Shown here one piece after another: positions 23,220-34,032 of a stretch of DNA of 55,572 nt. The translations under genes and the position numbers were made by a program. The DNA is taken from assembly GCA_015039365.1 (NCBI GenBank), contig WION01000350.1, positions 1 to 55,572 of the forward strand, in the 5' to 3' direction. Under the pieces are notes generated by a model. The model did not search any database. It was not told the origin of the DNA and worked only from the letters and a program-made list of their open reading frames with translations. Numbering within the stretch: position 1 is the first letter of the stretch; every line of letters begins with the position of its first letter. This stretch comes from Amanita rubescens. Taxonomy: Eukaryota; Basidiomycota; Agaricomycetes; Agaricales; Amanitaceae.

Positions 23220-25772
23220 GGGTTACTGCAGAAGGAGAGGATATTGGGGAATCGGAGGTAGAAAAAAAAGTGGAGATTAGCGTTTTTAAGGGATTGGAAC
23301 TTTGCGGCGCACGGTTGAACCGACTAGGCCTTTATAGTATGTCCACGTTTTCAGCTTCTCCGTAACATTCCCTTAACCTCATCGATGGTTCAAGATCCGT
23401 ATGCGAATACAATTCAAATTTCCCGGACCTTGACATTCCTCGTTCTTTAAAGGACTGAGGCCGTGACGCTGATGTGGCAATGGAGAAACGGAGAAAACCG
23501 ATATCTAACCCAGGCAAACAAACGTTCGGGCCTAGATCCACACAAGCTTAATACAAGCGCGTAAAGGTCCGGAAAGAGGCTTTCTCCGCTTGAAGAAAGT
23601 GGAGAGCGTCAAATCCGGGAGAGAGAGGACGGAATAAGGCAGGAAAAAAGGACTGAAGACCCTTTACAATCCGCCACCGCATATGGCTGCGCCGCTCATA
23701 TGCGGACAAAATTCGAGTCATCCATCGGGTGCGTCCGTGGCCCCATTTATCTCTGGACGGTCCACTGTGTTCAACGCTCCTACCATTATCCCGCCCTCGA
23801 CCATATATGGAAGTCACAACGCGCGTGACCCGACTGTTACGCGCGCCTCAGTAGATGAGTCACTTTCGGCGCCTTTGCAGGAGTGGGAACGAGGCATCAT
23901 ATTCACAGGCAAATGAATTCATGCAGATAACATCAAAGAAGGTCGACGACTTCAACCTGTGTTTATGCCCGTTAAGACAAACGGCAGGAAGAAACACCGA
24001 TGCTGGCGAATATGAAGCGGGATCAGAAACGATCAGCGGCTATACCGTCGTCCAGGCCTTCGCATCTTCACAAAAGAGCATGTCTTTAGCTTTCGTCTGC
24101 AACCACTTCTGCGTGACAGGGCAAGTTGTATATGTCATATATAGCCGTCGGCGTCATTGAGATCGAACTTGTATGCCTATATAACGTTCTGTGCAAGAGG
24201 ACATCCAGCAAATCCGGGGCCAAGTAGCGCATATTTCCTGGGACAGAAGAGATTGCAAACCCTTGAACAACTACAGCTCTAGCGCAGAGCGTTTGAATGA
24301 TAATCAGATATCTAGCCTGCCTCGTAGCAGAAAAAACTCGATGTTTGGCTGACCATGGTCCCGTATATCCAACGCCCGTGCCCTGAGCCGCGATGTGGCA
24401 TGGCACCCGAAGCGACCTTCAATGCAGATTTGAAGGCGAACGTGCAGACTTTCGGCGATTGCCTGAGCGCTTTTGGCTGGTGGCAGGTTTTTCAATATTC
24501 GCGCTGATATATCCGCAGTTTTTAGTGTGCGCAACAAGGAAGGTGAAAGGCGCAGGACAAACGGTGGCACGATGGGCAGCGGAGTCGAAAGCGTGGAATT
24601 CCAAAGTGAAAACGCCGTCTCGCGTGGAGTTCACCGCACCACTTTCGGATTCAAATTTCATCTCCCTTTCCATCCCAGATGAAATGGCCGTTAAGGCTGG
24701 CCAATAGTTACAATGCGCGAGCCATAGGTTCCAGCATATTCTACCATCACTTCCGCCTCCCCATATTTATTCTCAAACTGGCGTTTTCCAAAAGCCCCCA
24801 CTTACATGCACGTAACGACCCCTACTCCAAATTATCACTCCGACGACCGTCTAGACGAAGCACAGCCAAGGACCAAGTTCTACGAATAATGCTGCATAGG
24901 CGCCACCGTGGCCAACGAATGCATTGTCGCTTCGGAGCTCCGTAGCTACCGAGAGCCCCAGGCCACGTAGCCTACGTTCGGGCCTCCACCCTCTAGTGCC
25001 TCGCGACAAGGATACAGAACGATTCTACTTTAACCTCGCATCTGCCCTCGCGGCTAACATCACCTGGAATAGGCGCATTGATCTAAACATAGCCTCGGTC
25101 GACCAACTCAACCGCGCATCCTTTGCATCTATCCTCTTGTCTCTGCCAAAACAAAGTAGCCGAACGTTAAATGGGTGAGAATTTTGCCCTTCGATTCAGC
25201 TATCATTCATTTTTGACCAGGCCAGCGGGACCGTTTTAATTCCTGTCTGACTGGAAACTGGTCTTTCACACACCCCTACGCCTCCCTTTATCGCTCATCT
25301 GAGCCCATCCTATATTCCTTGGAAACGCGCACCAACGTTTACATCCCAGTATGCTTTGCCATCCTAGTCTCGTGACATATACCAACTCCTCGCGGTCGCT
25401 GCAGACCACCTCTTTTGTCGTTGTTTATATATATACCGACGGTGATCCGGACTCACCACGGGTCTACAATTGGAATTCTCCGTGTCTATCGGGTGAAGGC
25501 TTGGTGCTGAAGCCGAATACAGGGAGCACCCTGAGAAGGAAACAGAAGGCCAGATCCATTCCAAATCCAAATGACGGCAGCGATATGTAATATTGGCGCG
25601 TCCCCACAACTCACGCCACCGCGCTCTAAACAGACTTCGTGGCTTTCCACGAAAAAAAGAGATAGATAATCAAAGACCAAAATAATATATACAAAAGGCA
25701 ATAAATAGGCGGTCTCCAAGATGATACCTCGCCGATAGATGAAAAATATCCCGAAAACAAAAATCCAAGAAT
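23220..25772. other. Intergenic, 2.5 kb without a supported gene
   Basis: Apart from the promoter of copy 1 (TATA box near 23330, distal block at 23801-23866), I see only short frames without motifs. A plus-strand frame at 24924-25178 (LVPRDKDTERFYFNLASALAANITWN-like text) looks faintly coding but has no support. Confidence 0.4.
23801..23866 (-). promoter_or_regulatory. Conserved distal promoter block of copy 1
   Basis: Read on the minus strand: AAAGTGACTCATCT, GAGGC, then GTAACAGTCGGGTCAC, then TTCCATATATGG. TGACTCA is the classical Gcn4/AP-1 bZIP site. GTAAC-N6-GTCAC is a near-palindrome. It lies about 605 bases upstream of the start at 23219. The same order recurs upstream of the other family members. 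Confidence 0.65.
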
Positions 25773-27126
25773 TTAGACCTTGAAATATTCAAGAGCAGAC
25801 TTGAATACGTTCCCAATCGAATCCTCATCCCCTGAATCGGCAGGCTCATCTTCAGCCTCAATGGCAGTCCGAATCCAAGGCCAAGAGTCATATGGATCAC
25901 GTTCCAAAATCCTCGGTAGAGGTTCCTGCGTCTGCCTGTTGAATGCATGGGCGTTCCGAATTTCAGTAAACTTCGATGACAACATAGAGCCTATCGAGTT
26001 GGTCCTCTCAGGTCGCCTGAACTCTGCTTTCGTCCTAGCCCAAGAAGCTGACACTTGGCCAAACATTGAATTGACGTTGTCCGAAAAAGTAGAGGATCTT
26101 CGCTGAGCTAACTCTGACGAAGGTGGGGAAGGCTTGCGGACAGGAAAGACGACTTTACTGTTAAGGTTGTGGCGCGAGAAGACCGGAACGTATACCGGAA
26201 CGCGAGGGTTTTCTGCCAATTCTTCGACAGTAGGGACGATATCTGGAACCTGGATGCACAGAGTTTCAAGAATTGCTTCCTCTTCTTCGGTTAAGTCAAG
26301 TTCGTCCGGTTCTTCAAAAGTGTCGCTCGCAGACGAACTGTCTTCAGGCTGTTGTTCTTCCGAGTCTGTGTCTGAGCTAGGATTTACGGACCACGAAGGT
26401 GCTGGAATGCCGAGAAGGCCATCTTGAATCGAGATAGAGAAGACTGAGTCGTCGCAAGAACTGTCAGGAGAAGCGGGGAGCTGCTCGTCGGAAACGCTAC
26501 TGACAATGACGTCGGGTATGGTCCAGGGGACTTGATGAGCATCATCCAAGCCAAATATATCGAGGGAAAGCGGTGATATCGGTTCCTGCTGCTTGGTTAC
26601 ATTCGAGTTCATCGTCAAACCCACAGCCTCGAGAAACAAGAGAGAAGAATACGATGCATTTCCTACGTCTTTGAGTAAGCCAGAACCGGCGACGTCAGGA
26701 CCAAGTTCAGACCAAGTGTCGAGCAGCTGATCGTCGGAAAAGATTATGACAGATAAATCGCTCGTAGATTCATGAGGAGCCAAGAAGATAGATTCGTCAG
26801 AGTCTTCTATAGTTGAAGTGTTGCTGACAAAAGAGTTGTCGTCGTCGCACTCGTCTGGCGTCGACAAGTTACTGATAAGATAATCGAAATGCCCTGTAGT
26901 AATCAAATCAAGTTTATGCGAGAATGCTCTGATTAGGCGGCGGCGTACCTGGTGGGTGCGGAAGAGAGATGTCGTCTTCTATTACCACAACGTCTTGGAG
27001 AACCGTTAATATCGATTGCCCCCTCCATAAGGCGACGGTGGCAAGAGAGACGAGGTGAAAGATGAAGAAGATTGGGAGGATATAGCCATAGATGAGAAGA
27101 GACGTTGCTAACCTTGACGCAGACAT
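25773..27126 (-). CDS. Unrecognised membrane-anchored acidic protein
   Basis: Two exons (27126-26949 and 26893-25773) with a 55-nt intron; the junction PHPP|GHFDYL keeps frame and gives 432 residues. The N terminus has one strong hydrophobic segment (LLIYGYILPIFFIFHLVSLATVALW), consistent with a signal anchor. The rest is acidic and Ser-rich (DECDDDNSFVSN, DLTEEEEAILETLC), probably disordered. The end has more order: IQVPDIVPTVEELAENPRVP, VYVPVFSRHNLNSKVVFPVR, and DSWPWIRTAIEAED before IGNVFKSALEYFKV. No catalytic motif. I do not recognise a family. The first exon choice rests on the good splice pair and the hydrophobic start. Confidence 0.6.
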
Positions 27127-27426
27127 AGATGCTGGTAATGCGATAAAGGGTAGAAATGAGGGAAAATGACATTGGCAAACGATTTATATCTTTCGACGCG
27201 GTGGCTGGCAGACATGACGCAGTGGCGGCTGGTACGCGAGGTACAAGAATTACTGCATTATTATAGCCAATCATTAGATTAGTATATACAACAAGAACTA
27301 ATTTGTATCGTAACGTATCAAAATTTACGGTGATTGCGAGGAACTAGCGTGTGTACGCTCCCGATTATCGACCCTGAGCATTTTAACTTTAGACTTCAAT
27401 CACATTGAGGGTCCTAACATTGACGG

Positions 27427-28303
27427 TTAATCAGTACATAACTCTAAGAGTGGGAGCAATATGCGCACAACTCTAACAAAAAGTCCTAGTCGCCTAAAAT
27501 CGTCGACGATGTTATCCTCTTCTTCGAGGTCAGCGTGGACCCCGTCGGGTTTAACTATGAAGGAGGGTACTTCTATCGGCTCGGGCCGTCCTTCGTCCCT
27601 ATTTCCGTGTTCAGGATTTTCGATAACGCGCTCACGAGCATCGTCGCCCTCATTTTGAAGTTCTTCACGCGTTTCAATCACGCCAACCTGCGCCTGCGCT
27701 ACAAGGCGTGAGGAACGTTGTCCGGAAATGGACAAGGTTGACGGCAGCCCTTCGCCCTGTGCTGTAATCAGGAGACGCGTCTTGAGAGTCACAGTGATCT
27801 CCATCTCGTACCGTGTTTTGACCTTCGGCACAAAAAGTAATAAGAGGTTCAGAAACATCGGCTTGACCGTCTTTGAAAAGGGTGTCGCCAGAGAAGGGCG
27901 CTTCGCCTAGAATTTGGGGCTCTAGTTCCCTAATGCCAGGTTCAACATGGCCTTCTACGACGCGCCCGTCTGCCAGTGCGGTAGGGTGGGGTAGCCGGCG
28001 CTCCGCCAAAATAGACAAGTCCAACCGAGCGAAGTCATCGTTTTGATCATCATCATCCTTTACTAAGATTAGAACAAGCGTTGTTGACCATGATGATAAC
28101 TGCACCCGTACCATCTCGTCATCGTCAATGGAAGGGGTTATGTACCGAGCGTAAGGGTGGAACCGGCGGACGTAGGATGAGCGGTACGTGGGAAGGCGCA
28201 ATGAATACGGAATATTAGATTCTGCGTATGTCAAGAGATAACGAGTCTTGATGCCACCTATGTCACCTTGGGCGGGCGGTAAATTATTATCTTGGGGGTC
28301 CAT
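27427..28303 (-). CDS. YRSSYxRRFHPYAR family copy 2, longest member
   Basis: Three exons (28303-28112, 28057-27812, 27756-27427), both introns in phase 0 (54 and 55 nt), giving about 255 residues. Exon 1 starts MDPQDNNLPPAQGD and holds LLTYAESNIPY, then LRLPTYRSSYVRRFHPYARY, ending SIDDDEM. Exon 2 opens DDDDQNDDFA and has RLDLSILAER. Exon 3 is acidic and contains VIENPEHGN, then SFIVKPDGVHADLEEE, ending in a Leu-rich helix (FVRVVRILLPLLELC). The start at 28303 is chosen over a longer upstream frame because all family members begin M(D/N)-P/L. TATAAAG near 28368 on the minus strand lies about 60 bases upstream. The exon 3 motif recurs in the 43.6-kb copy. Function unknown. Confidence 0.65.
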
Positions 28304-30161
28304 GAAAACGCGTCGACCTTGGGGGATAGGGAAGAAAAGAGTAAAAAATTGGGTTCCAAACTTTATAGTCGGTATCAAATTATTTTGGAAGTCCGTGTAC
28401 CCTTGTAACACCTCGTGCACACGATCTTGTTCTCCATTCCTCAAGATGATTCTCTGGTCATCGGTTTCAGTTATATGCGCCGACCATGGACGACGATTCA
28501 TCAACACAGATGTTGTTATTTCCTATGGCAACGAAAGCTTGGGATTCCAAATCGCCGCAGTGGAGTACGTGCAGCCTGTCTTAAACATTCTTTGATCCGA
28601 GTTAACGGAGGGTGACACGAGCAAAGAAAGTGGCGCTTCTTTCACTGCCATTACGCTGATGCACTCGATTCGACGGCAACTGAGGCGCCAGCGGAGAAGT
28701 GGGCCTTCGACCACAAGAGATTTCGGTCTCGGGCATTGTAAACATTCATGGGTGTCAGCAAGGACCTCCGTTTATCGCATCCATGGGACAACAGACGGAG
28801 CTCGGAGTAGATCTACTGCAGTTGGGGTATTTGGCGTCTGTGCAAGGCGATCCGCTCCATTCCATGTTTAGGCATGTGACCCGACCGTCACGGTCAAGCC
28901 TCCGTTTCTAGTGGCGTCGGGCGGTTAGAGGGATCATCGATATCCGCGGCACCCTATGGATGAATAGAAGCAGCGTCCTTCTGTGTGATGAAGAATTATA
29001 AATTTCAAAATCCCGTCAAGCATGAGGTCGAAGAGGCTGCTGTTTACAGCTCGGCGGTCATCATACAAAGTCAGCGGAACCATCGGCTCATCCGACAGAA
29101 GGCGCGAGGTATCTGACGCATGGGTTAGTCCAGTATCCATGACGTAGCTCGCAAGGTGGATCATTTTTCGAGACATTGTCGAGTAACTGGACAAGATGCT
29201 GATCGACCTATTCTTTTGTGAGCTAGTACGCCACTTGAAGCTCGATGCCACATACTGTGCAGAGATATATTCCACCTGGAATGAATAGTGTTCGGTTCGG
29301 TCTTCTCTTGTCATTAGAGTTGTATTGGCGTCTGCCGCAGACTGCCGGGCGGTGCCTTGCCAGAACTTGCTCCTCGATTTAATGCAGTCTAGAGAGCATG
29401 CCCATTGACCTCAAGCCGATAGCGCCCTAATTGGTCATGGACCATACGACCAGCCGCAGTGCGGCCAAAGCTAGCCATTGGCAGGATTGCTGATGCGGAA
29501 GTTCTGAGTGTGAAATGCAGCGTGGCCGCGATCGGTGGCCTTACTTACCCCAAAACGAGGGTTTCCACGACCTTTCAAACTTACTCTTCTCTAGATGGCT
29601 ATAAACAACATACACGACTATCCTGACTTTGCTATCGGCATCTCTGGGAGCATAAACTAGTATTCAATATTTTCAATCGCCCGCAAACACCTCTCACATT
29701 CTGGCCCAGATTTCAAGCAGATTTTAAACGACAAACTGTCAATAGTCTAATCACCTAAGCAAATTTGGGGAGTCTCGTAGAGAAGGACAAGTGGTCAAGG
29801 ATATCTGGGCAATGGATAGACTGATCCCGGCACTGCCGGGACATCTATCGATACCTTCCTTCGTCGCTCGTTCTGGTATGACCCTGGATTCTACGTCTAT
29901 CATAACCTGATGGGTATGGACTGAAGATCTGCACCGTTTTTCCTATTTTAAGCAACCAACGCTATACTAAACCTGGCCCAGAGTAAGCAGTCTCCTGTTG
30001 TTTCGAAATATCTGAAAGAGCTACCTTTATTTCAGTCTCGTCTCGGATATGTCAATACAAGTTTGACGATGAACGACGCCTAGAGACCCATGGCTATATC
30101 ACAGCCTCATCATCGATATTATACCATGCACAGCCGCAAACCTAGCACATAATGATCCAAT
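28304..30161. other. Intergenic, 1.9 kb
   Basis: Holds the copy 2 promoter (distal block 28848-28903). A 126-codon minus frame at 28934-29314 has no recognisable motif. The 29.9-30.05 kb part has a diverged second copy near 31.15-31.22 kb (GATYTGCACCG, TTTCCTATTTY, GCAAC). Confidence 0.4.
28848..28903 (-). promoter_or_regulatory. Conserved distal promoter block of copy 2
   Basis: Minus strand: GAGGCTTGACC, GTGACGGTCGGGTCACATGCC (perfect GTGAC-N6-GTCAC at 28876-28891), then ACATGG and GCGGATCGCC. No TGACTCA is visible in this copy. It lies about 573 bases upstream of the start at 28303. Confidence 0.6.
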
Positions 30162-30713
30162 CTAATGTTCAGCTCTAATGCCCTCATCTGGTTTAATGGA
30201 AGCTTGCAAGACCAAGTCATCCAGCCATCTCCCAAACTTGAACCCCACGTTTTTCATATGCCCGACCTGCACAAATCCCCAACGACCATACCATTCACGA
30301 AGCTTATACCCTCCGCCCGGGCCCTCAACGTCTACTGCCACGATGCACAATACTTCCCTTATGTCAGTCTTCTTGAGCTCGTTCATCAGCTCGTTCATCA
30401 GGAGCGTCCCAACTCCCCGCCCTCGCCAATCATGATGGACATATATAGACAGTTCCGCAGTATGTCTGTATGCCTTGCGTCCAGGCCACAGGTACCCCAC
30501 TGCGTAGCAATACCCGACAACCATCTCGTTTTCTATTACTACGATAAAAGGAAGGCCTCTATCGCGAACACTGCGATATGTATCAAGCAGTGGTGATGGA
30601 TCCAACGGAAGCTGCTCTGTCCGGAACGTCGCAACGGCATTGGCAATGTAATGGTTTAGAATGGAGGTGATCTGGGGGATATCGTCCAGAATCGCATCGC
30701 GGGCGACTAGCAT
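30162..30713 (-). CDS. GNAT N-acetyltransferase, phosphinothricin acetyltransferase-like
   Basis: Intact single-exon frame of 183 residues from ATG 30713. The sequence follows the Pat/Bar-type GNAT order: DIPQITSILNHYIANAVATFRTE at the start, then LPFIVVIENEMVVGYCYA, then Y RHTAELSIYVHHDWRGRGVG (acetyl-CoA loop R-G-x-G-x-G/V), TLLMNELMNELKK, and C-terminal LREWYGRWGFVQVGHMKNVGFKFGRWLD. The family transfers acetyl from acetyl-CoA to primary amines such as methionine derivatives or phosphinothricin; the true substrate here is unknown. Cytosolic. It stands alone, with partly duplicated flanking sequence on both sides. Fungi carry similar intronless genes, sometimes of bacterial origin; I cannot tell here. 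Confidence 0.9.
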   Translation of the reverse strand: MLVARDAILDDIPQITSILNHYIANAVATFRTEQLPLDPSPLLDTYRSVRDRGLPFIVVIENEMVVGYCYAVGYLWPGRKAYRHTAELSIYVHHDWRGRGVGTLLMNELMNELKKTDIREVLCIVAVDVEGPGGGYKLREWYGRWGFVQVGHMKNVGFKFGRWLDDLVLQASIKPDEGIRAEH

Positions 30714-31905
30714 GGATTTGGGATCTTCGGCGACGCTGACGACTCGTCGTTGAGATGCTGGGACCGATTATCTACCCTTGTGGAATCAAGATACCGGATA
30801 CATCAGCCGACAATCGTGGTATCTCGATCGGACCGCGGGCTGCCCACTCCCTTCAGCTTGCTTCTTTGCTTCTAACCTTCGAGGAATGCACAAAACCTCA
30901 GAGTCTCTTATCGCCTGATTTCTGACTTGTTCTCTTACGGTGGATCCCTCCGCGTATTGCACTCCCCTTGGCGCTTTCTCTTACATCAATCCCGTCATTG
31001 TCCTTGTCGTTTACACTTGCTTGCCAGTGGCAATCCGACCGAGTCCTACCAAACTTTGAAATTTTGGAAAGAAGAGCCAGATATTGTGATTATCTTCTTG
31101 TCGAGACATTCCTCGGTACCTTTCCTACTCCTCTCGTTACAACACTGATCGATGAGTCATCCAGATCGAGATGGATCAAGGATTTGCACCGTGTTTCCTA
31201 TTTCGAGCAACAGATGCCCTACTAGTGCTAGTGAGCCCGGTTGAATGAACGGCATTTTCATTTCCTGTTTCAGGTCATTCACACGTGTGGTGGATATTGC
31301 CGGAAAGGCACCCATTGAACGTTCAACGATCGAATAGAATGGGAAGGCGCCTGAATCCGTCACCCTGATTAAAAGATTTCAGTTGACTCAATATAGTCAC
31401 ACTTTCAGATGATGCAATACGCAGGACAGCCTACTAGCTTTCAAGGTCGTCCAGCTCCCAAATGTGGATGTCCCATTTCCCAGGTACTCAACTTGCACGG
31501 TTCCCTAACGACGACACCAATCGCACCGTAGTACCACCTGCACCCTTATCGATCCCATGCCTGCTTAGAGTTCCGTAGTGCGTATGTCTGTCGACTTTAT
31601 ACTTAAACAACTATGCATCAAATTTCTCGCGACTGTCTGCCTCTCTTCCTGGACTTCGAGGGTCAAGCAGCGGGTCAAGCAGCAGGTTGGATATCTACCT
31701 TGTATAATCAAGGTACAAAATATCTACAGTCATGGACAATCGTAGTATCTTACTCAAGTAGAGCAAATCGTAAAATTAAGGAAAAAATAACAATCCCCTA
31801 GAAAGTATGATGAAGCATAAATGATACGGTATGATATGTTGCTGTGATAAGGAGGGAGACGATGCAGGACAAACGAACGACCGACCAAAAATCTATAAAC
31901 AAAAC
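30714..31905. other. Intergenic, 1.2 kb with repeated fragments
   Basis: No gene supported. Two short similarities are seen: CGACAATCGTGGTATCTC near 30815 versus GGACAATCGTAGTATCTTAC near 31735, and 31.15-31.22 kb versus 29.93-29.99 kb. They suggest an old duplication around the GNAT gene. Confidence 0.4.
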
Positions 31906-33198
31906 CTAGAATGATAATGACCGTCGCAAGCCGGGCGAAACCGGCGGCTCGGGTTTCTTGTCGTTGACTTCAACCTTGGTTCGCTCGCTACTTCGAGTTC
32001 TCAAGGGATTCACAAAACTTCTTCCACTGTTTGACTTGGCCAGTGCTGGTGAGGTATCCTTTGGCTTGGACTGCGTCCTTATTCGGCTCCATGGGTACTT
32101 CTTGCGCGTCGCATTGTCCAAGTCGGGAGTACTAGGCGGTAGTTCCTTCCCGCCTACCTCCTCCCAAGAAAGTGTTCCGCCTGATTCCTCGTCGGTAGAA
32201 CCGATACCAACTGGCTGCTTCTCTATCGAGAGTTGCTCTATCTCTAGCGACGGCAAGGAAGGGACGTCTGATGCTCGTGATGACTCGCCGGAACCTTCTG
32301 CCTCCTCCAAATTTGTTCTATCCTCCGGCTTGGCGCTCTCCTTGTCTTTGCCTTTCTTCTCCTTATCCTCCCCTTTTGCAGATTTGTCTTTGCCCTCCCT
32401 GTGAGCCACCTTCTGCCACAGCTGCTTCCCAGCGTCCTTCACGATCTTTCCAAATACGGCCAACGGATCCTCATACGGCTCTCCGTTTTCATCCACGTCA
32501 GAATAGTATCCATTTCCCTCCCGCTCGTTTTCCCATGCCCGAGCGAGACGTTGTCTTTGCTCTTCCATCTCTTCGTCCGTCCACATTGGTGTAGAGACGG
32601 GATACTGCTGTGGGGCGCCCTCCAAGACAGCCGCCCTCCGCCGCCGGACCAGCCGGGAACGTGCGGCAACACCTAACGGCATCCCGCGCCTTTTCCTAGG
32701 ACCTAGGTCGGGGAGCGGAGCAAATTTGACATTTAATCGTTGCTCCCTCAGTGTCTTTTCGTCTCCTTGTTCTGAGGATATCATAGACGCTCGTCTTCCG
32801 GGATTGATAGTGGAATCTCGGTTGAGCGATTCAACAGAGCTTGTCCCTTCAGGGGTGGTTTCGTCGCAAGGTGTAGAACTGGAGGTTGTTATGGATGAAG
32901 TTCTCGAAGATGATGATGGTGAAAAGGCAGAAGGGGAGAGGGAGTCTCTTTTAGAAGGTGTAATAAGGATGCTTCTTCTCGTCGGGGCATTACTGCCGAT
33001 GAGCATTGTAATGCAAGCTGTGTCTGAAGGCGATGTGCTGCGGGCTGTCCACTCCGGCGCGACATCTTCTTTTGGCTCCACAATAATCGTCGTCATCTGT
33101 GCCCTTGCGGGAGCACCATTAGATGGAGCCATGTCGTGCTCAGAGAACAAAGAGGCGCCAAGGTGAGGTATGCCATCGATTAAATATCCAGTGGCCAT
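31906..33198 (-). CDS. Unrecognised Ser-rich, basic/acidic low-complexity protein
   Basis: Single exon. The likely start is MATGYLIDGIPHLGASLFSEHD at 33198, although the frame is open to 33336; this gives 430 residues. There is a Ser/Pro-rich stretch (RDSLSPSAFSPSSSSRTSS), a conserved-looking centre with EQRLNVKFAPLPDLGPRKRRG, LGVAARSRLVRRRRAA and a WTDEEMEEQRQRLARAWENE helix, then DPLAVFGKIVKDAGKQLWQKV and a Lys/Glu-rich coil (KGEDKEKKGKDKESAKPED). The C terminus is Ser/Arg-rich (RSFVNPLRTRSS). The centre looks like a short conserved region of fungal proteins of unknown role, with a possible nuclear localisation signal in RRRRAA. No enzyme motif. Confidence 0.7.
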   Translation of the reverse strand: MATGYLIDGIPHLGASLFSEHDMAPSNGAPARAQMTTIIVEPKEDVAPEWTARSTSPSDTACITMLIGSNAPTRRSILITPSKRDSLSPSAFSPSSSSRTSSITTSSSTPCDETTPEGTSSVESLNRDSTINPGRRASMISSEQGDEKTLREQRLNVKFAPLPDLGPRKRRGMPLGVAARSRLVRRRRAAVLEGAPQQYPVSTPMWTDEEMEEQRQRLARAWENEREGNGYYSDVDENGEPYEDPLAVFGKIVKDAGKQLWQKVAHREGKDKSAKGEDKEKKGKDKESAKPEDRTNLEEAEGSGESSRASDVPSLPSLEIEQLSIEKQPVGIGSTDEESGGTLSWEEVGGKELPPSTPDLDNATRKKYPWSRIRTQSKPKDTSPALAKSNSGRSFVNPLRTRSSERTKVEVNDKKPEPPVSPGLRRSLSF

Positions 33199-34024
33199 TT
33201 TCAATCGATGTGAAATGCGTGAATTAAAAGCTGGTGTTAATTCCCCGAAGTTTTGAGTCCAAACTTTATGTTTGGTAACAGAGAGGAGGTTGCCTTCAGG
33301 ACGAAACGAAAAAATCAGTTGCGGGATTCTAGTCAAGACTAGGCTGTAGACTGAACCTAAATTTGCCCTTTTGGTTAAGTAATGCGATGTCGCGCCTGAT
33401 CTTGTATGCGGTCGACTCGTCAGATCGATGAAACGGACTTGAATATTTGAATAATAAGAAATGAGGGTGATGCCTGTTGTTTATTTATTTTAAGCAGGTG
33501 GAGTTGCGTCGGGTCGTGCGTGGGAGCTATTCACCACCCTCGCGGGCAGCTTTTCTAGGGTAATTGGGGAAGGGGACTGCAAGCGAATTGATGCAGGTTT
33601 ATTAATCAAAGTCTTGAAAAACCTGCAGGTCTGATGCTCAGTGGGAAGATTAATGAAAAATATAGCTGACGACCAAGCGCTAGCCGGTAAGGTCCTAAGG
33701 ACCGTAAAGGAATAAAGGGATTGCGCTCGAGGGCAAGGCAGTGACAGATAAAAAATGAATTCCCCAATTGTTACCATGTTTATCTTCGTGACATGCGATC
33801 AAACCCCCTCACAACAAATTAATCTCACCTTGTTCTCGTCTGGCGTCCGTCACAAGGCGCTAAACTGTAGCAGTGCAAGCGATGGGGAGGCTGATGGGGA
33901 ACGGAGGGGTCAGTGGGAGCGGATAAGTTCTTTATCTTATTATATAGGGATATGTTCCTTTCCGGGGGATTCGCATCTGACAAATAAAAACGTTATACTG
34001 ACAGGTGTGCAATTGCTTTCCTTA
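33199..34024. other. Intergenic left of the hAT-like element
   Basis: Short frames only (for example 33490-33777 on the minus strand), without motifs. Holds the promoter of the 33198 gene. Confidence 0.4.
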
Positions 34025-34032
34025 TGGCGCAT
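34025..34032. repeat. Left 8-bp target site duplication TGGCGCAT
   Basis: Identical to 35142-35149, directly outside the right end of the element. Confidence 0.85.
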
